From: CBDCFV01 sp963664625
GTDB taxonomy: Bacteria; Chloroflexota; Dehalococcoidia; Lucifugimonadales; UBA3495
DNA: 64,000 bases
Direction: 5' to 3'
Assembly: GCA_963664625.1 (NCBI GenBank)
Contig: OY761541.1
Location: 3,286,001 to 3,350,000 of the forward strand
Positions 25,601-35,700 of the stretch are shown here, piece after piece. The notes beneath the pieces are model-generated. The model was not told where the DNA came from and searched no databases. It was given only the letters and a program-made list of their open reading frames with translations. A program made the position numbers and the translations under genes. Numbering within the stretch: position 1 is the stretch's first letter; each line of letters begins with the position of its first letter.

Positions 25601-28600
25601 CGACGTGAACGAGCCGCCGCCCAAGATGGGTACGCCGACAGTGGCCGCCAACACCACCACGCCGACAACCAAGCTGGACGTGTCGTGGACGGCCCCGACC
25701 ATGACCGGCAAGCCGGCCGTCAACGACTATGACGTGCAGTACCGGCAGACCGGCGATACCGACTGGACGGAGTGGAACGCCAGCAATACCAGCACCACCG
25801 CCAGCGCGACCATCACCGGCCTGACCGCCGGCAAGAAGTACGACGTGCAGGTGCGGGCGGGGAACGATGAGGGCGACGGCCCTTGGTCCGACACCGGCAA
25901 CGCCATCACCACCTCCAGTACCGTCACCCGCAGCGTGAATGAAAACTCCGCCGCCAACGCCAACGTAGGCGCGGCGGTGACCATGACGCCGGGCAGCTAC
26001 ACGCTGGCTCACACGCTCAGCGGGACCGACGCCAGCAAGTTCGAGCTTGGCTCGACCACCGGCCAGATAACGGTCAAGAGCGGAACGACGCTGGACTTCG
26101 AATCGAGCACCACGTCGTACAGCGTGACGGTAAGCATCGCGGTGACCGGCACGGGCAACTCCAACAGCGCGCCCAACGGCACCGGCACCTACACCGTCCC
26201 GGTGACCATCAACGTAGCCGACGTGAACGAACCGCCGCCCAAGCTGGCCGCGCCCACGGTGTCGGCCAACAGCACCACGCCGACCAGCAAGATTGACGTG
26301 TCGTGGACGGCCCCGATGTCGACGGAGATGAGCGACAAACCCGTAGTGGACGACTACGACGTGCAGTACCGCCTCGCCGGCGCTACCGACTGGACGGACG
26401 CCAGCTTTACCGGAACCACAACCAGCACGACGCTGAGCAGCCTGACCAACGGCAGGACCTATGAGGTACAGGTGCGCGCCGGCAACGACGAGGGCGACGG
26501 CGAGTGGTCGGACTCTGGAACGGCCATCACCGACGCCAACGCCGTAACCCGCTCCGTGGACGAAAACTCCACCGCCGGTACCAACGTCGGCGCGGCGGTA
26601 ACGGCCAAGTCCACCAATACCACCTACACCTATACCCACGCCCTGAGCGGGACGGACGCCGGGAAGTTCGAGATTGCCAGCAGCACCGGCCAGATTACCG
26701 TGAAGACCGGGACCAGCCTGGACTACGAGACCAAGTCGTCCTACAGCGTAACGGTGACGGTCACGGCGGCCGCCAAGACGCAGGGCGCAAACACCCAGTC
26801 CGTGGACCCCAACGCGCCGGGCGACTACGTCGTTCCGGTAACGATCAACGTTACGGACATGAACGAGCCGCCGCCGAAGCTGGCCGCGCCGACGGTGGTG
26901 GTCAACTCCACGACGCCGACGACCAAGCTGGACGTGTCCTGGTCAGCGCCGTCAACCTCTATGATGGAGGGCAAGCCGGCGGTCACGGACTACGACGTGC
27001 AGTACCGGCTGGCCGGGGCGCAGCAATGGACGGAATGGGACGCCAGCACCACCAGTACGACCCTCAGCACTACCATAACCGGCTTGACTGCCGGCAAGAA
27101 ATACGAGGTGCAACTGCGCGCCGGGAACGACGAGGGCGACGGCCCCTGGTCAAACACATCCAGCGCGATAACCACTGCCGGGGGCGTAACCCGCTCCATC
27201 GCCGAGAACTCGGCGGCGGGAGCCAACGTGGGCGCGGCGGTGGCGGCAACCGCCAACGTCAAATTCACCTACACCTACAGCCTGGACGGAACGGACAAGG
27301 ACAAGTTCAGCATCGGCAGTTCCACCGGCCAGATAACCGTCGGCACAGGAACGTCGCTGGACTATGAGACCAAGACTTCCTACAGCGTAACGGTAAAGGT
27401 AACGGTGGCCGCCAAGACGAAGGGCGCCAACACCCAGTCCCTAAACCCCAACGCGCCCGGTGACTACACCATCCCGGTCACCATCAACGTAACCGACGTG
27501 AACGAAACGCCGACGTTCAGCGATGACACGGCTACCCGGAGCATCGCCGAGAACTCGGCAACGGACACCGCCATCGGCGCGGTGATAACGGCTACCGACC
27601 CGGACACCAACAACACCAACTTCAACACGCTTACCTACTCGCTGACGGGAACCAATGCCAGCGATTTCAGCATCGACTCGTCCACCGGCCAGATCAAGGT
27701 CAAGTCGGCCCTGAACTATGAGGCCAAGACTTCCTACAGCGTCACCGTCAACGTAACCGACGGCAAGAAGGCCGACGGTACTGCGGACACCACGGTTGAC
27801 GACACCATCGCCGTGACCATCAACGTAACCGACGTTCTGGAGCCGCCGGCCGCGCCCGCGGTTACGGCGTCCGCCAACAGCGCGACGCCCACCAGCAAGA
27901 TCGACGCCTCCTGGACGCCGCCGGGCATGACCGGCAAGCCGGCCATCGACGGCTACGACGTGCGCTACAAGAAGAGCGACGATTCCACTTGGACGATGCA
28001 CAAATTCAGCGGCGTCGTAACCGCCACCCGGGGCAGCGACGGAACAACCGCGTCGGTATCCTGGACGGAGTACGACGGGAGCGACTTTGACTACTACCGG
28101 GTCATCGTCTGCGCCGCCGACAACTTCAGCACAACCGGCCCGACGTGCAGCAGTCCGTTCCACACGGGCAGCGCTATCCGCAGTTCCAGCACCACCACGG
28201 AATCGGTCACCGGCCTGACGGCAGCGACGGGCTACGGCGTCATCCTGCAACTGTGGTTCGACGACAATACGAACCAGAAGCTCTACGCCACCATGGCGGC
28301 CAACGAGAACGGCTCGACGTCCGGCCCCCCGGCCCTCACGGGGACCAGCACGAACATCGGCAGCCTGACCGCGGGCAAGAGCTACGACGTGCAGGCGCGG
28401 GCGCGGAACAACGAAGGCACTGGGCCTTGGTCGGCCACTGCCAACGCCATCACCCAGGTTGCCGCCGACGGCGCCGTAACCCGCAGCGTGGCGGAGAACT
28501 CCGCCGCCGGGACCAACGTGGGCGCGGCGGTGACGGCCACGGCCAACACCAACAACTACACGCTGACCCACGAACTGAGCGGGACGGACGCGGGCAAGTT

Positions 28601-31600
28601 CGAGATTGCCAGCGGCACCGGGCAGATTACCGTGAAGTCGGGGACCAGCCTGGACTATGAGAGCAAGACCTCCTACAGCGTAACCGTGACGGTCAAGGCC
28701 GCCGCGGCCGGGGCCAACTCGCAGAGCCTCACCCTCGACCCCAACGCGCCGGGCGACTACGTCGTGCCGGTAACCATCAACGTGACGGACGTGAACGAGC
28801 CGCCGCCCAAGATGGCCGCGCCGTCGGCAACGCAGAACACGGCGACGCCCAAGACCAAGCTGGACGTGTCTTGGACGGCGTTGACCACCACGCAGATGGC
28901 GGGCAAGCCCGCGGTCAGCGACTATGACGTGCAGTACAAGAAGAAGAGCGATTCAACCTGGACATCCCACAGCTTTACCGGAACGGGGACCAGCACGACG
29001 CTGACCGGGCTGACCGAAGGCACCGAGTACGAAGTGCAGGTGCGGGCGGTGAACGCCGAGGGCGACGGGGCCTGGTCGGACAGCGGCGAGGCCAACACCC
29101 AGGACAAGAACGTCCACGCCGAGTTCCCTAACACCAGCGCCACCCGCAGCGTCGCCGAGAACACGGCGGCAGGCGGCAACGTGGGCGCGGCGGTCACCGC
29201 CAACGACACCGAGAGCCACACCCTGTACTACTCGCTGAACGGAACGGACAAGGACGAATTCAACGTCGGCCTGAACACCGGCCAGATAACGGTCAAGTCG
29301 GGCAAAGTCCCCGACTACGAAGCCAAGACCTCGTACAGCTTGGTCGTGGAGGTCAGCGACCGGAAGGACGAGAACGACAACGCCGACACCAAGATTGACG
29401 ACACTATCACGGTGACCATCAACGTGACCGACGTGAACGAGCCGCCGGCCGCGCCGGCTGCGCCGACGGTGTCCTACAATAAATCCACCACCAACCTGGA
29501 TGTTTCCTGGACTGCCCCGGACATGACGGGCAAGCCGGCCATCTCGGATTACGACGTGCAGTACCGCCAGCACGGCGCAAGCAAGTGGACGGATGCGTCC
29601 TTTGACGGAACGGAAACCAGCACGACGTTGAGCAGCTTGACCTTCGGCAAGAGCTACGAAGTGCAGGTGCGGGCCACCAACGCCGAAGGGACCGGCGATT
29701 GGTCCGCCTCCGGCACGGCCATCACCGACGCCAACGCGGTAACCCGCTCCGTGCCGGAAAACTCCGTCGCGGGGACCAAGGTGGGCGATAAGGTGACTGC
29801 CACCAAGAACCCCAACAACTACACGTTCAGCCACACGCTCAGCGGAACGGACGCCGGCAAGTTCGAGATTGCCAGCGCCACCGGCCAGATTACCGTGAAG
29901 AGCGGAACGAACCTGGACTACGAAACCAAGACTTCGTACAGCGTCATCGTGACGGTCAAGGCGGCGGCCGGGGCCGGAGTGAACGCGCAAAGCCTGGAGC
30001 CCAACAATCCCGGCGACTACATCGTCCCGGTCACCATCAACGTTGCCAACGAGAAGGTGCCGCCCGCCCCCGCCGCGCCGACGGTGACGGCCACGGGCGA
30101 CTCCTCCGACACCACGCTGAAGGTGTCCTGGACGGCCCCGGACATGAGCGGCTACACGAAGGAAGAGGCCATCACCGATTACGACGTGCAGTACCAGAAG
30201 AATGGCGCAACCGGCTGGACTTCCCACTCCTTCACCGGAACGGGGACCTCGACCAGCATCACCGGCGCGGTCGGCGGCGTCAACTACAACGTGCAGGTGC
30301 GGGCCGTCAACCGGGAAGGCAACGGCAGGTGGTCGCCCAGCGGCGACCTGGGCAACGCCGACCCGAAGCTGCCGGACAGCCCCACCCGCAGCATCGCCGA
30401 GAACTCCAACAAGGACACCAACGTGGGCGCGGCGGTTGCCGCCACCGACCCGGAGAGCGATACGCTGGAGTACACGCTGGCCGGGACCGACGCCGAATAC
30501 TTCGAGATAGACGGCGCAACCGGCCAGATAAGTTGGGCCGGCACCGACGCGGACGATAATCCAGTCGCCTTGGACTACGAAGCCAAGAATTCGTACAGCG
30601 TCACGGTGTCCGTCACCGACAAGAAGGACTCGGAGGGCAACGCCGACACCGAGATAGACGACACGGTGACGGTGACCATCAACGTAACCGACGTGAACGA
30701 GCCGCCGGGCGCGCCGGGAACGCCAACGCAGAAGACGGCCACCACCACGACCATCACGGCCACTTGGACGGAGCCGGACTTCACCGGCATACCGCCGCTC
30801 AAGAAGTACTGGGTGCGTTACAAGGAGAAAGGGGGAAGCTACACCAACGTGTTCACGGTCTACAACACCAACGAGGCGCTGCTGGACTACATGCCCACCG
30901 CCACCGACCCCAACGCGCCCATGAAGCCGGGCACGGCCTACGAAGTGGAGATAATGGCGGAGAACGACGAGGGCTACGGAGCGTGGTCGAAGATTGGAAC
31001 GCTGCGCACGACAGCCGCGTACAGCAACCCGTCGCCGCCCGCGACTAATCCTACTCCTACACCGACACCCACGCCGACGCCGACGGCCACGCCTACGCCT
31101 ACACCCACGGCCACTCCAACCCCGACGCCTACACCCACGCCGACTCCGATGCCCACGCCGGCGCCGACGGCAACGCCCACGCCTACCCCCACGCCGGCGC
31201 CTACGGCGACACCAACGCCGACGCCCACTCCGACGGAGCCTCCCACGAGGCGCCGCAGAAGCGGCGGCGGTGGCGGCGGCGGATACAGCCCGCCCCCGGC
31301 CACTCCCACGCCGATGCCGACGAAGCCTCCGGCGACGGCTACGCCGGTGCCGACGCCAACCCCGATAATCGTGCCGACGGTTGCGCCGACACCCACGCCG
31401 ACGCCGATGCCCACGGCGACACCCGTGCCGACGCCGACAGCCACGCCTACGCCGACACCCACGCCGATGCCGACGCTTACGCCCACGCCGACGGCGACCC
31501 CGACGCCTGTGCCCACGGCCGCGCCCACACCCGCGCCAACCCCGGAGGCCGCTGCCCAAGCCGCACCGAGGCCGACGCCCACGCCGGGCCCTGAAGCCAT

Positions 31601-31934
31601 TGCGCAGGCCGAGCAGGGAGGATCGTCGGTCGTCTCGCTGTTCCTGAACCGGGGGGCGACGACGCCCACGCCCGCCCCGACGGGCATCGCGGCGGTGGCC
31701 GCCCCGACGGCGACCACCGCGTCCGCTCCCTTGGCCGCGGTCGAGCCGCCGTCCCTGGTCCCGCATCCGGAGCCGGGTCAGATGGCGGACTCCCCGCGCA
31801 CGCCGTCGCCCCTGCTGTGGCTGGGGAGCAACTTCCCGCTGGCGCTGCTGCTGGCGCTGATGGTGGCCGCCCTGGCCCTCTTCGCCGCCGCAACCAAGCG
31901 CAGGCTGAGCCGGAACCGCGAGTATTCAGGCTGA
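22677..31934 (+). CDS. Giant secreted FN3/cadherin-repeat surface protein, copy 1, 3085 aa
   Basis: Signal peptide residues 1-44 (cleavage after GAFA). Domains in order: putative-Ig/He_PIG module (about 53-145), FN3 (149-235), He_PIG (236-325), acidic linker (330-357), He_PIG (357-449), a two-Cys variable segment (450-557), then about nine or ten alternating FN3 and cadherin-like repeats (560-2780). The cadherin-like units carry IAENSA, LDYE and VTDVNEPP calcium-type motifs. A Pro/Thr stalk (2790-2990) is interrupted by RRRRSGGGGGGGYSPPP, and a C-terminal TM with basic tail (PLLWLGSNFPLALLL...KRRLSRNRE) ends the protein. It is probably a cell-surface adhesin or S-layer-like filament. Only about four Cys in all, in two pairs. 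ATG follows AGGAGG by ten bases. Function inferred from architecture. Confidence 0.85.
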   Translation: MSTSDSYRITRSGNRRRLPLPLAFSFVFSFILVLAAFFATGAFAQETESDNALTFSETVSDQSYTQDTAITTLTLPEAAASTGSPSVAYTLTPDLPAGLSFDATARTISGTPTAAAASATYTYTAAATDYTSATLTFSITVALPVPAMPSSVTVTRSDGSLNASWPAVEHAASYHVTYSSDDKQSWSLAAQNHADTSITISSVDNSKTYVVGVRARNDSGDSEWRNSPAAGPYVPPKTLTFSSTVADQSYIKDTAITTLTLPEAAASTGSPAVAYALTPSLPTGLSFDASARTISGTPTVAAASASYTYTAAATDYTSATLSFSITVAEAEPPQEEGGAEEEEGDAGSAEGEVQPQNADLSFGDNTIADQSWHKDDAITTLTLPEATGGSGTITYSLSPSLPSGLSFDASARTITGTPTVTSAQATYRYSATDGDGNAVMLSFKIEVLETAGVGCSSLKSSLSVSASTNPSHTLYALALSINSANGSANQAKIEWKKKSDSTWSERTVSANTSKEAIESLESNTAYEVMFAIRFDSSHLDFGHCGWKYSDVAEGTTASPAVPNKPAAPTVTQNATTPKTQLDVEWTATYGAPKVSGYFVEYKKKSETNWIQWGNEYSSSTLETTITGLTEGTTYEARVQAKNSQGNSSWSDPGEGTTEDKNVDPEFSADTATRSIAENSAADTAVGAVVTATDTESDTLTYSLSGTDASSFSIDSSTGQIKVGSGTSLDYESSTTSYSVTVGVSDLKDSSDTADTVVDDTITVTISVTDVNEPPPKMDPSAKQQESSPKYQIAVSWQSPTITDRPAITHFDLRHKKKSDSTWTQVDDLGKDLKYYAITGLTYKTDYQVEMRAANDEGDGAWSDTDEVKTHDQTEPEFENDTYTLSIAENAGVGDDVGKVAADDDDNDTLYYSMSGTGADKFSLGQYNGTIDVAKGLDYETTTSYTLTLSVKDKKASDDAADDVVDDTTTVTINVTDVNEPPPKMGTPTVAANTTTPTTKLDVSWTAPTMTGKPAVNDYDVQYRQTGDTDWTEWNASNTSTTASATITGLTAGKKYDVQVRAGNDEGDGPWSDTGNAITTSSTVTRSVNENSAANANVGAAVTMTPGSYTLAHTLSGTDASKFELGSTTGQITVKSGTTLDFESSTTSYSVTVSIAVTGTGNSNSAPNGTGTYTVPVTINVADVNEPPPKLAAPTVSANSTTPTSKIDVSWTAPMSTEMSDKPVVDDYDVQYRLAGATDWTDASFTGTTTSTTLSSLTNGRTYEVQVRAGNDEGDGEWSDSGTAITDANAVTRSVDENSTAGTNVGAAVTAKSTNTTYTYTHALSGTDAGKFEIASSTGQITVKTGTSLDYETKSSYSVTVTVTAAAKTQGANTQSVDPNAPGDYVVPVTINVTDMNEPPPKLAAPTVVVNSTTPTTKLDVSWSAPSTSMMEGKPAVTDYDVQYRLAGAQQWTEWDASTTSTTLSTTITGLTAGKKYEVQLRAGNDEGDGPWSNTSSAITTAGGVTRSIAENSAAGANVGAAVAATANVKFTYTYSLDGTDKDKFSIGSSTGQITVGTGTSLDYETKTSYSVTVKVTVAAKTKGANTQSLNPNAPGDYTIPVTINVTDVNETPTFSDDTATRSIAENSATDTAIGAVITATDPDTNNTNFNTLTYSLTGTNASDFSIDSSTGQIKVKSALNYEAKTSYSVTVNVTDGKKADGTADTTVDDTIAVTINVTDVLEPPAAPAVTASANSATPTSKIDASWTPPGMTGKPAIDGYDVRYKKSDDSTWTMHKFSGVVTATRGSDGTTASVSWTEYDGSDFDYYRVIVCAADNFSTTGPTCSSPFHTGSAIRSSSTTTESVTGLTAATGYGVILQLWFDDNTNQKLYATMAANENGSTSGPPALTGTSTNIGSLTAGKSYDVQARARNNEGTGPWSATANAITQVAADGAVTRSVAENSAAGTNVGAAVTATANTNNYTLTHELSGTDAGKFEIASGTGQITVKSGTSLDYESKTSYSVTVTVKAAAAGANSQSLTLDPNAPGDYVVPVTINVTDVNEPPPKMAAPSATQNTATPKTKLDVSWTALTTTQMAGKPAVSDYDVQYKKKSDSTWTSHSFTGTGTSTTLTGLTEGTEYEVQVRAVNAEGDGAWSDSGEANTQDKNVHAEFPNTSATRSVAENTAAGGNVGAAVTANDTESHTLYYSLNGTDKDEFNVGLNTGQITVKSGKVPDYEAKTSYSLVVEVSDRKDENDNADTKIDDTITVTINVTDVNEPPAAPAAPTVSYNKSTTNLDVSWTAPDMTGKPAISDYDVQYRQHGASKWTDASFDGTETSTTLSSLTFGKSYEVQVRATNAEGTGDWSASGTAITDANAVTRSVPENSVAGTKVGDKVTATKNPNNYTFSHTLSGTDAGKFEIASATGQITVKSGTNLDYETKTSYSVIVTVKAAAGAGVNAQSLEPNNPGDYIVPVTINVANEKVPPAPAAPTVTATGDSSDTTLKVSWTAPDMSGYTKEEAITDYDVQYQKNGATGWTSHSFTGTGTSTSITGAVGGVNYNVQVRAVNREGNGRWSPSGDLGNADPKLPDSPTRSIAENSNKDTNVGAAVAATDPESDTLEYTLAGTDAEYFEIDGATGQISWAGTDADDNPVALDYEAKNSYSVTVSVTDKKDSEGNADTEIDDTVTVTINVTDVNEPPGAPGTPTQKTATTTTITATWTEPDFTGIPPLKKYWVRYKEKGGSYTNVFTVYNTNEALLDYMPTATDPNAPMKPGTAYEVEIMAENDEGYGAWSKIGTLRTTAAYSNPSPPATNPTPTPTPTPTPTATPTPTPTATPTPTPTPTPTPMPTPAPTATPTPTPTPAPTATPTPTPTPTEPPTRRRRSGGGGGGGYSPPPATPTPMPTKPPATATPVPTPTPIIVPTVAPTPTPTPMPTATPVPTPTATPTPTPTPMPTLTPTPTATPTPVPTAAPTPAPTPEAAAQAAPRPTPTPGPEAIAQAEQGGSSVVSLFLNRGATTPTPAPTGIAAVAAPTATTASAPLAAVEPPSLVPHPEPGQMADSPRTPSPLLWLGSNFPLALLLALMVAALALFAAATKRRLSRNREYSG
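27816..30055 (+). repeat. 2.24-kb segment identical to 48544-50783
   Basis: By line-by-line reading at a constant offset of 20,728 bases I found no difference from copy 3 over this stretch, and the first mismatch lies at 30056 (AAG versus AAT). Copy 2 differs at many sites in the same region. Points to recent gene conversion or recombination, or to an assembly effect. Confidence 0.8.
31042..31600 (+). repeat. Hexamer repeats encoding the Pro/Thr stalk, copy 1
   Basis: Tandem ACGCCG/ACACCC/ACGCCT-type hexamers encode (PT)n runs on both sides of an RRRRSGGGGGGGYSPPP block (about 31248-31305). Unit number differs among the three paralogues, consistent with slippage and in-frame length change. 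Confidence 0.8.
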
Positions 31935-32460
31935 GGCCGACGGGGCAATTGTCAGAATCAGGATTTTCAGGATTAAAGGATTAACAGGATGAATCGGCGC
32001 CATCCTGAAAATCCCCAAATCCGGTAAATCCTGATTCAGACAGACAACCCCTGGATTCCCGTTTCCACGGGAATGACGGGTACGCCCAGGTCACGGTTGT
32101 AGGGGCAGGGCTTGTCCCTGCCCTGTGCCCGGCGGCCAGGGCAACCACTCGTCACGATGACCAGGGCAACCACAAGGGTTGCCCCTACCCGTCTTTCCCG
32201 AGCAGGAACGTCGTTCCCGCCCGCATAGAAACGTCATTCCCGCGAAGGCGGGAATCCAGGCCACCGCTAATTCTCGTAGCAATTGTCAGAATCAGGATTA
32301 CAGCGGTTTCACATAGGCATTCGCCTGCTCAGGATAAGACAAATCCTGGAAATCCTTTAATCCGGTAAATCCTGATTCAGACAGACACCCACCTGGATTC
32401 CCGTTTCCACGGGAATGACGGAGGTGACGTTCCTTCGCGGGGAAGACGGAATTGGGGCCT
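31935..32460. repeat. Composite repeat block between giant genes 1 and 2
   Basis: Two type B palindromes (about 31946-32047 and 32280-32387), type C elements (32051-32080, 32233-32258, 32393-32420) and a type A double hairpin with the GGGCAACC/GGTTGCCC arms (about 32096-32190). No gene seen. Confidence 0.75.
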
Positions 32461-32501
32461 CCCGTGCAAACGGGAATACTCGCCCCACCTCATCATTGTG
32501 G

Positions 32502-32530
32502 TTTACAACTATTGACAGCAGTGGTATATT
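32502..32530 (+). promoter_or_regulatory. Predicted promoter of leader/giant gene 2
   Basis: -35 TTTACA (32502-32507), 17-base spacer, -10 TATATT (32525-32530), +1 predicted on the leader ATG at 32537. Identical spacing to copies 1 and 3. Confidence 0.65.
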
Positions 32531-32536
32531 ACCTCC

Positions 32537-32662
32537 ATGTTGTTTGTCAGGCGCAAATATCAACCCGGCAAACATGTCTGCGGCAAATATCGAGATAACA
32601 ACCATAGATATGGCAATCGTTGTCAAGCCCAATGCAGTGCAACCCCCCGTCTGATATTCTAG
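32537..32662 (+). CDS. Leader ORF of giant gene 2, 41 aa, frameshifted at poly-C
   Basis: It begins MLFVRRKYQPGKHVC, matching copy 3 closely. At the C6 tract the frame runs into TAG (32660-32662), 50 bases before the giant start, leaving the two ORFs uncoupled. One extra C would restore a frame ending LRLPQSAKAF and TAA at the ribosome site, as in copy 1. Copy 2 therefore looks like the off or uncoupled phase. Confidence 0.6.
   Translation: MLFVRRKYQPGKHVCGKYRDNNHRYGNRCQAQCSATPRLIF
32643..32648 (+). repeat. Poly-C tract (C6) inside leader ORF 2
   Basis: Shortest of the three tracts; it is out of phase with the conserved leader C-terminus. Six C is short for frequent slippage, so this copy may be locked. 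Confidence 0.75.
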
Positions 32663-32712
32663 GGTTGCGACTGCCTCAATCCGCAAAGGCCTTCTAAGGA
32701 GGACAGTCAACA

Positions 32713-35700
32713 ATGAGCGCCGTTGAACCGTACTGTATCACCCGCATCACCCGCTCCATCAATCGCCGCCGCGTTACGTTGCCCTTGGCCTTCTCCTTTG
32801 TCTTCAGCCTCATCCTGGTCTTGACCGGCTTCTTTGCCACGGGCGCCTTCGCCCAAGGGACCGAACCGGCCAATGACCTGACCTTTGGCGATTCCACCGT
32901 TGCCAACCAGTTTTACGACAAGGACACGGCCATTGACACGCTGACCTTGCCCCTAGCCACCGGCGGCAGCGGCGACCTTACCTACGCGCTGTCCCCGGCC
33001 CTGCCCTCCGGCCTGTCCTTCGACGCATCAGCCCGCACCATCACCGGGACCCCCACCGAGCGGACGGCCAGCGCAAGCTACAACTACACCGCCACCGACG
33101 GCACCGACACCGCCAGGCTCTCCTTCAAGATCGAGGTGCTGGAAGCCCAGGAGCAGAAGACCCCGGTCCCGGCCACTCCTTCCTCGGTGACGGTGACCCG
33201 CGCCGACGGCTCCCTGACGGCCAGTTGGCCGGCCGTCGAGCACGCCGCCAGCTACCACGTCACCTACAGCTCCGATGACAAGCAGAGTTGGAGCCTGGCC
33301 GCCCAGAACCATGCCGACACCAGCATTACTATCAGCAGCGTCGATAACAGCAAGACCTACGTCGTGGGCGTGCGCGCCCGCAACGACAGCGGCGACAGCG
33401 ACTGGCGCAACTCCCCGGACGCCGCGCCCTACGTTCCGCCCAAGACCCTGTCCTTCGGCAGTACCGTATCCGACCAGTTCTATATTAAGGATACGGCCAT
33501 CACCACGCTGACCCTCCCTGAAGCCGCGGCCTCAACGGGCAGCCCGTCGGTCGCCTACACCCTCACCCCGGACCTTCCCGCGGGCCTGTCCTTTGACGCA
33601 AGCACCCGCACCGTCACCGGAACGCCTACCGCCGCCGCGGCCAGCGCGAGCTACACCTACACCGCCGCCGCGACGGACTACACCTCGGCCACGCTGACCT
33701 TCTCCATCGCCGTTACCGAACCGGCCCCCACCAAAACCCTCTCCTTCTCCTCAACCGTGTCCGACCAGTCCTATATTAAGGATACGGCCATCACCGCGCT
33801 GACCCTGCCCGAAGCCACCGCCTCAACGGGCAGCCCGTCCGTTACCTACATGCTCACGCCGTCGCTGCCCGCCGGCCTGTCCTTTGACGCATCGGCCCGC
33901 ACCATCAGCGGAACGCCGACGGCCGCCGCGGCCAGCGCGAGCTACACCTACACCGCCGCCGCCACGGACTACACCTCGGCAACCCTGTCATTTTCTATCG
34001 TCGTAACCGAACCGGCCCCGGCCAAGACCCTGACCTTCGGCAGCACCGTGTCCGACCAGTCCTACACCAAAGATACCGCGATTACCACGCTGACCCTCCC
34101 CGAAGCCGCGGCCTCAACGGGCAGCCCCACCATCACCTACACCCTTACCCCAACCCTGCCCGCGGGCCTGTCCTTTGACGCCGCAGCCCGCACCGTCAGC
34201 GGAACACCGACGGCCGCCGTCGCCAGCGCGAGCTACATCTACGCCGCAGCCGCAACGGACTACACTTCGGCCACGCTGACTTTCAGCATCGTCGTAACCG
34301 AGACGGCCCCGGCCCTCTCCTTCGGCGACCAGACCATCGCCGACCAGTCCTGGACTGTGGGAACCAAAATCACCGATCTCACGCTGCCCAAGGCCACCGG
34401 CGGCCAAGGGCTCATCTCCTACACCATCTCGCCCGCCCTGCCCAAGGAGCTGTCCTTCGACGCCACGACCTTTACGGTAAGCGGCACGCTCACGGAAGCC
34501 AGCGCCAGCACCACCTACCGCTACACCGCCAGCGACAGTACAACCACCGCCATGCTGTCCTTCAAGATCGAGGTGCTGGCGGCGGAAGAGGGCGGCGCGG
34601 CGGCGCAGGGAGACGACGCATCCGCCCAGGCGGGACTTTCTTGGGTCACCACCCCTCAAGACCAGAACTGGCAGCAAGGCACCGCCGTCAACGTGACGCT
34701 GCCGGCGGCCACCGGCGCAGACACCATCGTCTATTCGCTGGTGAATTCAGGCCAGAGCACCAAACTGGACTTGCCCCCCGGGCTGTCCTGGAACGCCTCC
34801 ACACGCACCATCAGCGGCACGCCCACCAGCGACTTCAGCAAGCGGGTATTCGTGTACAACGCCGCGGCCACCAACAAGGGCACCCACGAGAATCTCAGAT
34901 TCCAGGTGGCGGACAGCAACGGAAACTACCCACCCTACCGCAACATCAAGAGCAACGATGCCCAGCTCCTCGCGCAGTTGTGGTCCCACTACGGCACCAA
35001 CCCCGGCATGAGCTGCTACAGCGGCTCCATCAAGTTCGCCCCCAGCAGCGGCCACAGCGTCCACTTCGTCGACGACGACGGCGACACCATGACCTTCACG
35101 GTGACTTCGGACGACATGATCAACATGTCCATCAATTCCAGCGACAACTACGCCGTAGCTAACCTCAAGCATCCGCCCAAAGACTGGCACTATCACACCT
35201 ACACGGCGACCGACCCCAGCGGCCTTAAAGACACGGTCCAACTGGGGACGAAGAACTTCAAATGCAATGACAACAAGAGCGTCATCGAGAACTCGCCCAA
35301 GGACACCGTGGTGGGGAGCGTGGGCGGGAGCAACACCGGCGCCAGTAGCTTCACCCTCACCGGGGACGCCGCCACCTACTTCGATATCGACTCCACCAAC
35401 GGCCAGATTACGGTCAAGGACGGGACGACGCTGGACTACGAGACCAAGACGCACTACGACGGCGTCTTCCGGTACACCGTGGCCGGCAAGACGGCGGGGG
35501 GCGACGTCAGGATTAACGTCAGCGACGTCCGGGCGACGACGCCGGACCGGCCGACGCTGGCTCAGAACGCCACCAACCCCACTACGGCCATCGACGTTTC
35601 CTGGACTGCGCCGACCCCGATGACCGGCACCACCATCAATGACTACGACGTGCAGTACCGGGAGTGGGGCACCAGCACCTGGACGGCGATGCCCGACACC

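Noticed and set aside
24282..26639. 785-codon minus-strand ORF
   Set aside because: Antisense shadow of the repeat region of giant gene 1; no ribosome site or family pattern.
28953..31766. 937-codon minus-strand ORF opposite giant gene 1 (similar ones opposite copies 2 and 3 at 38791-41652 and 49681-52488)
   Set aside because: It mirrors the high-GC FN3/cadherin coding strand, has Gly/Arg/His-rich low-complexity sequence and no domain. It is a shadow of the plus-strand gene.
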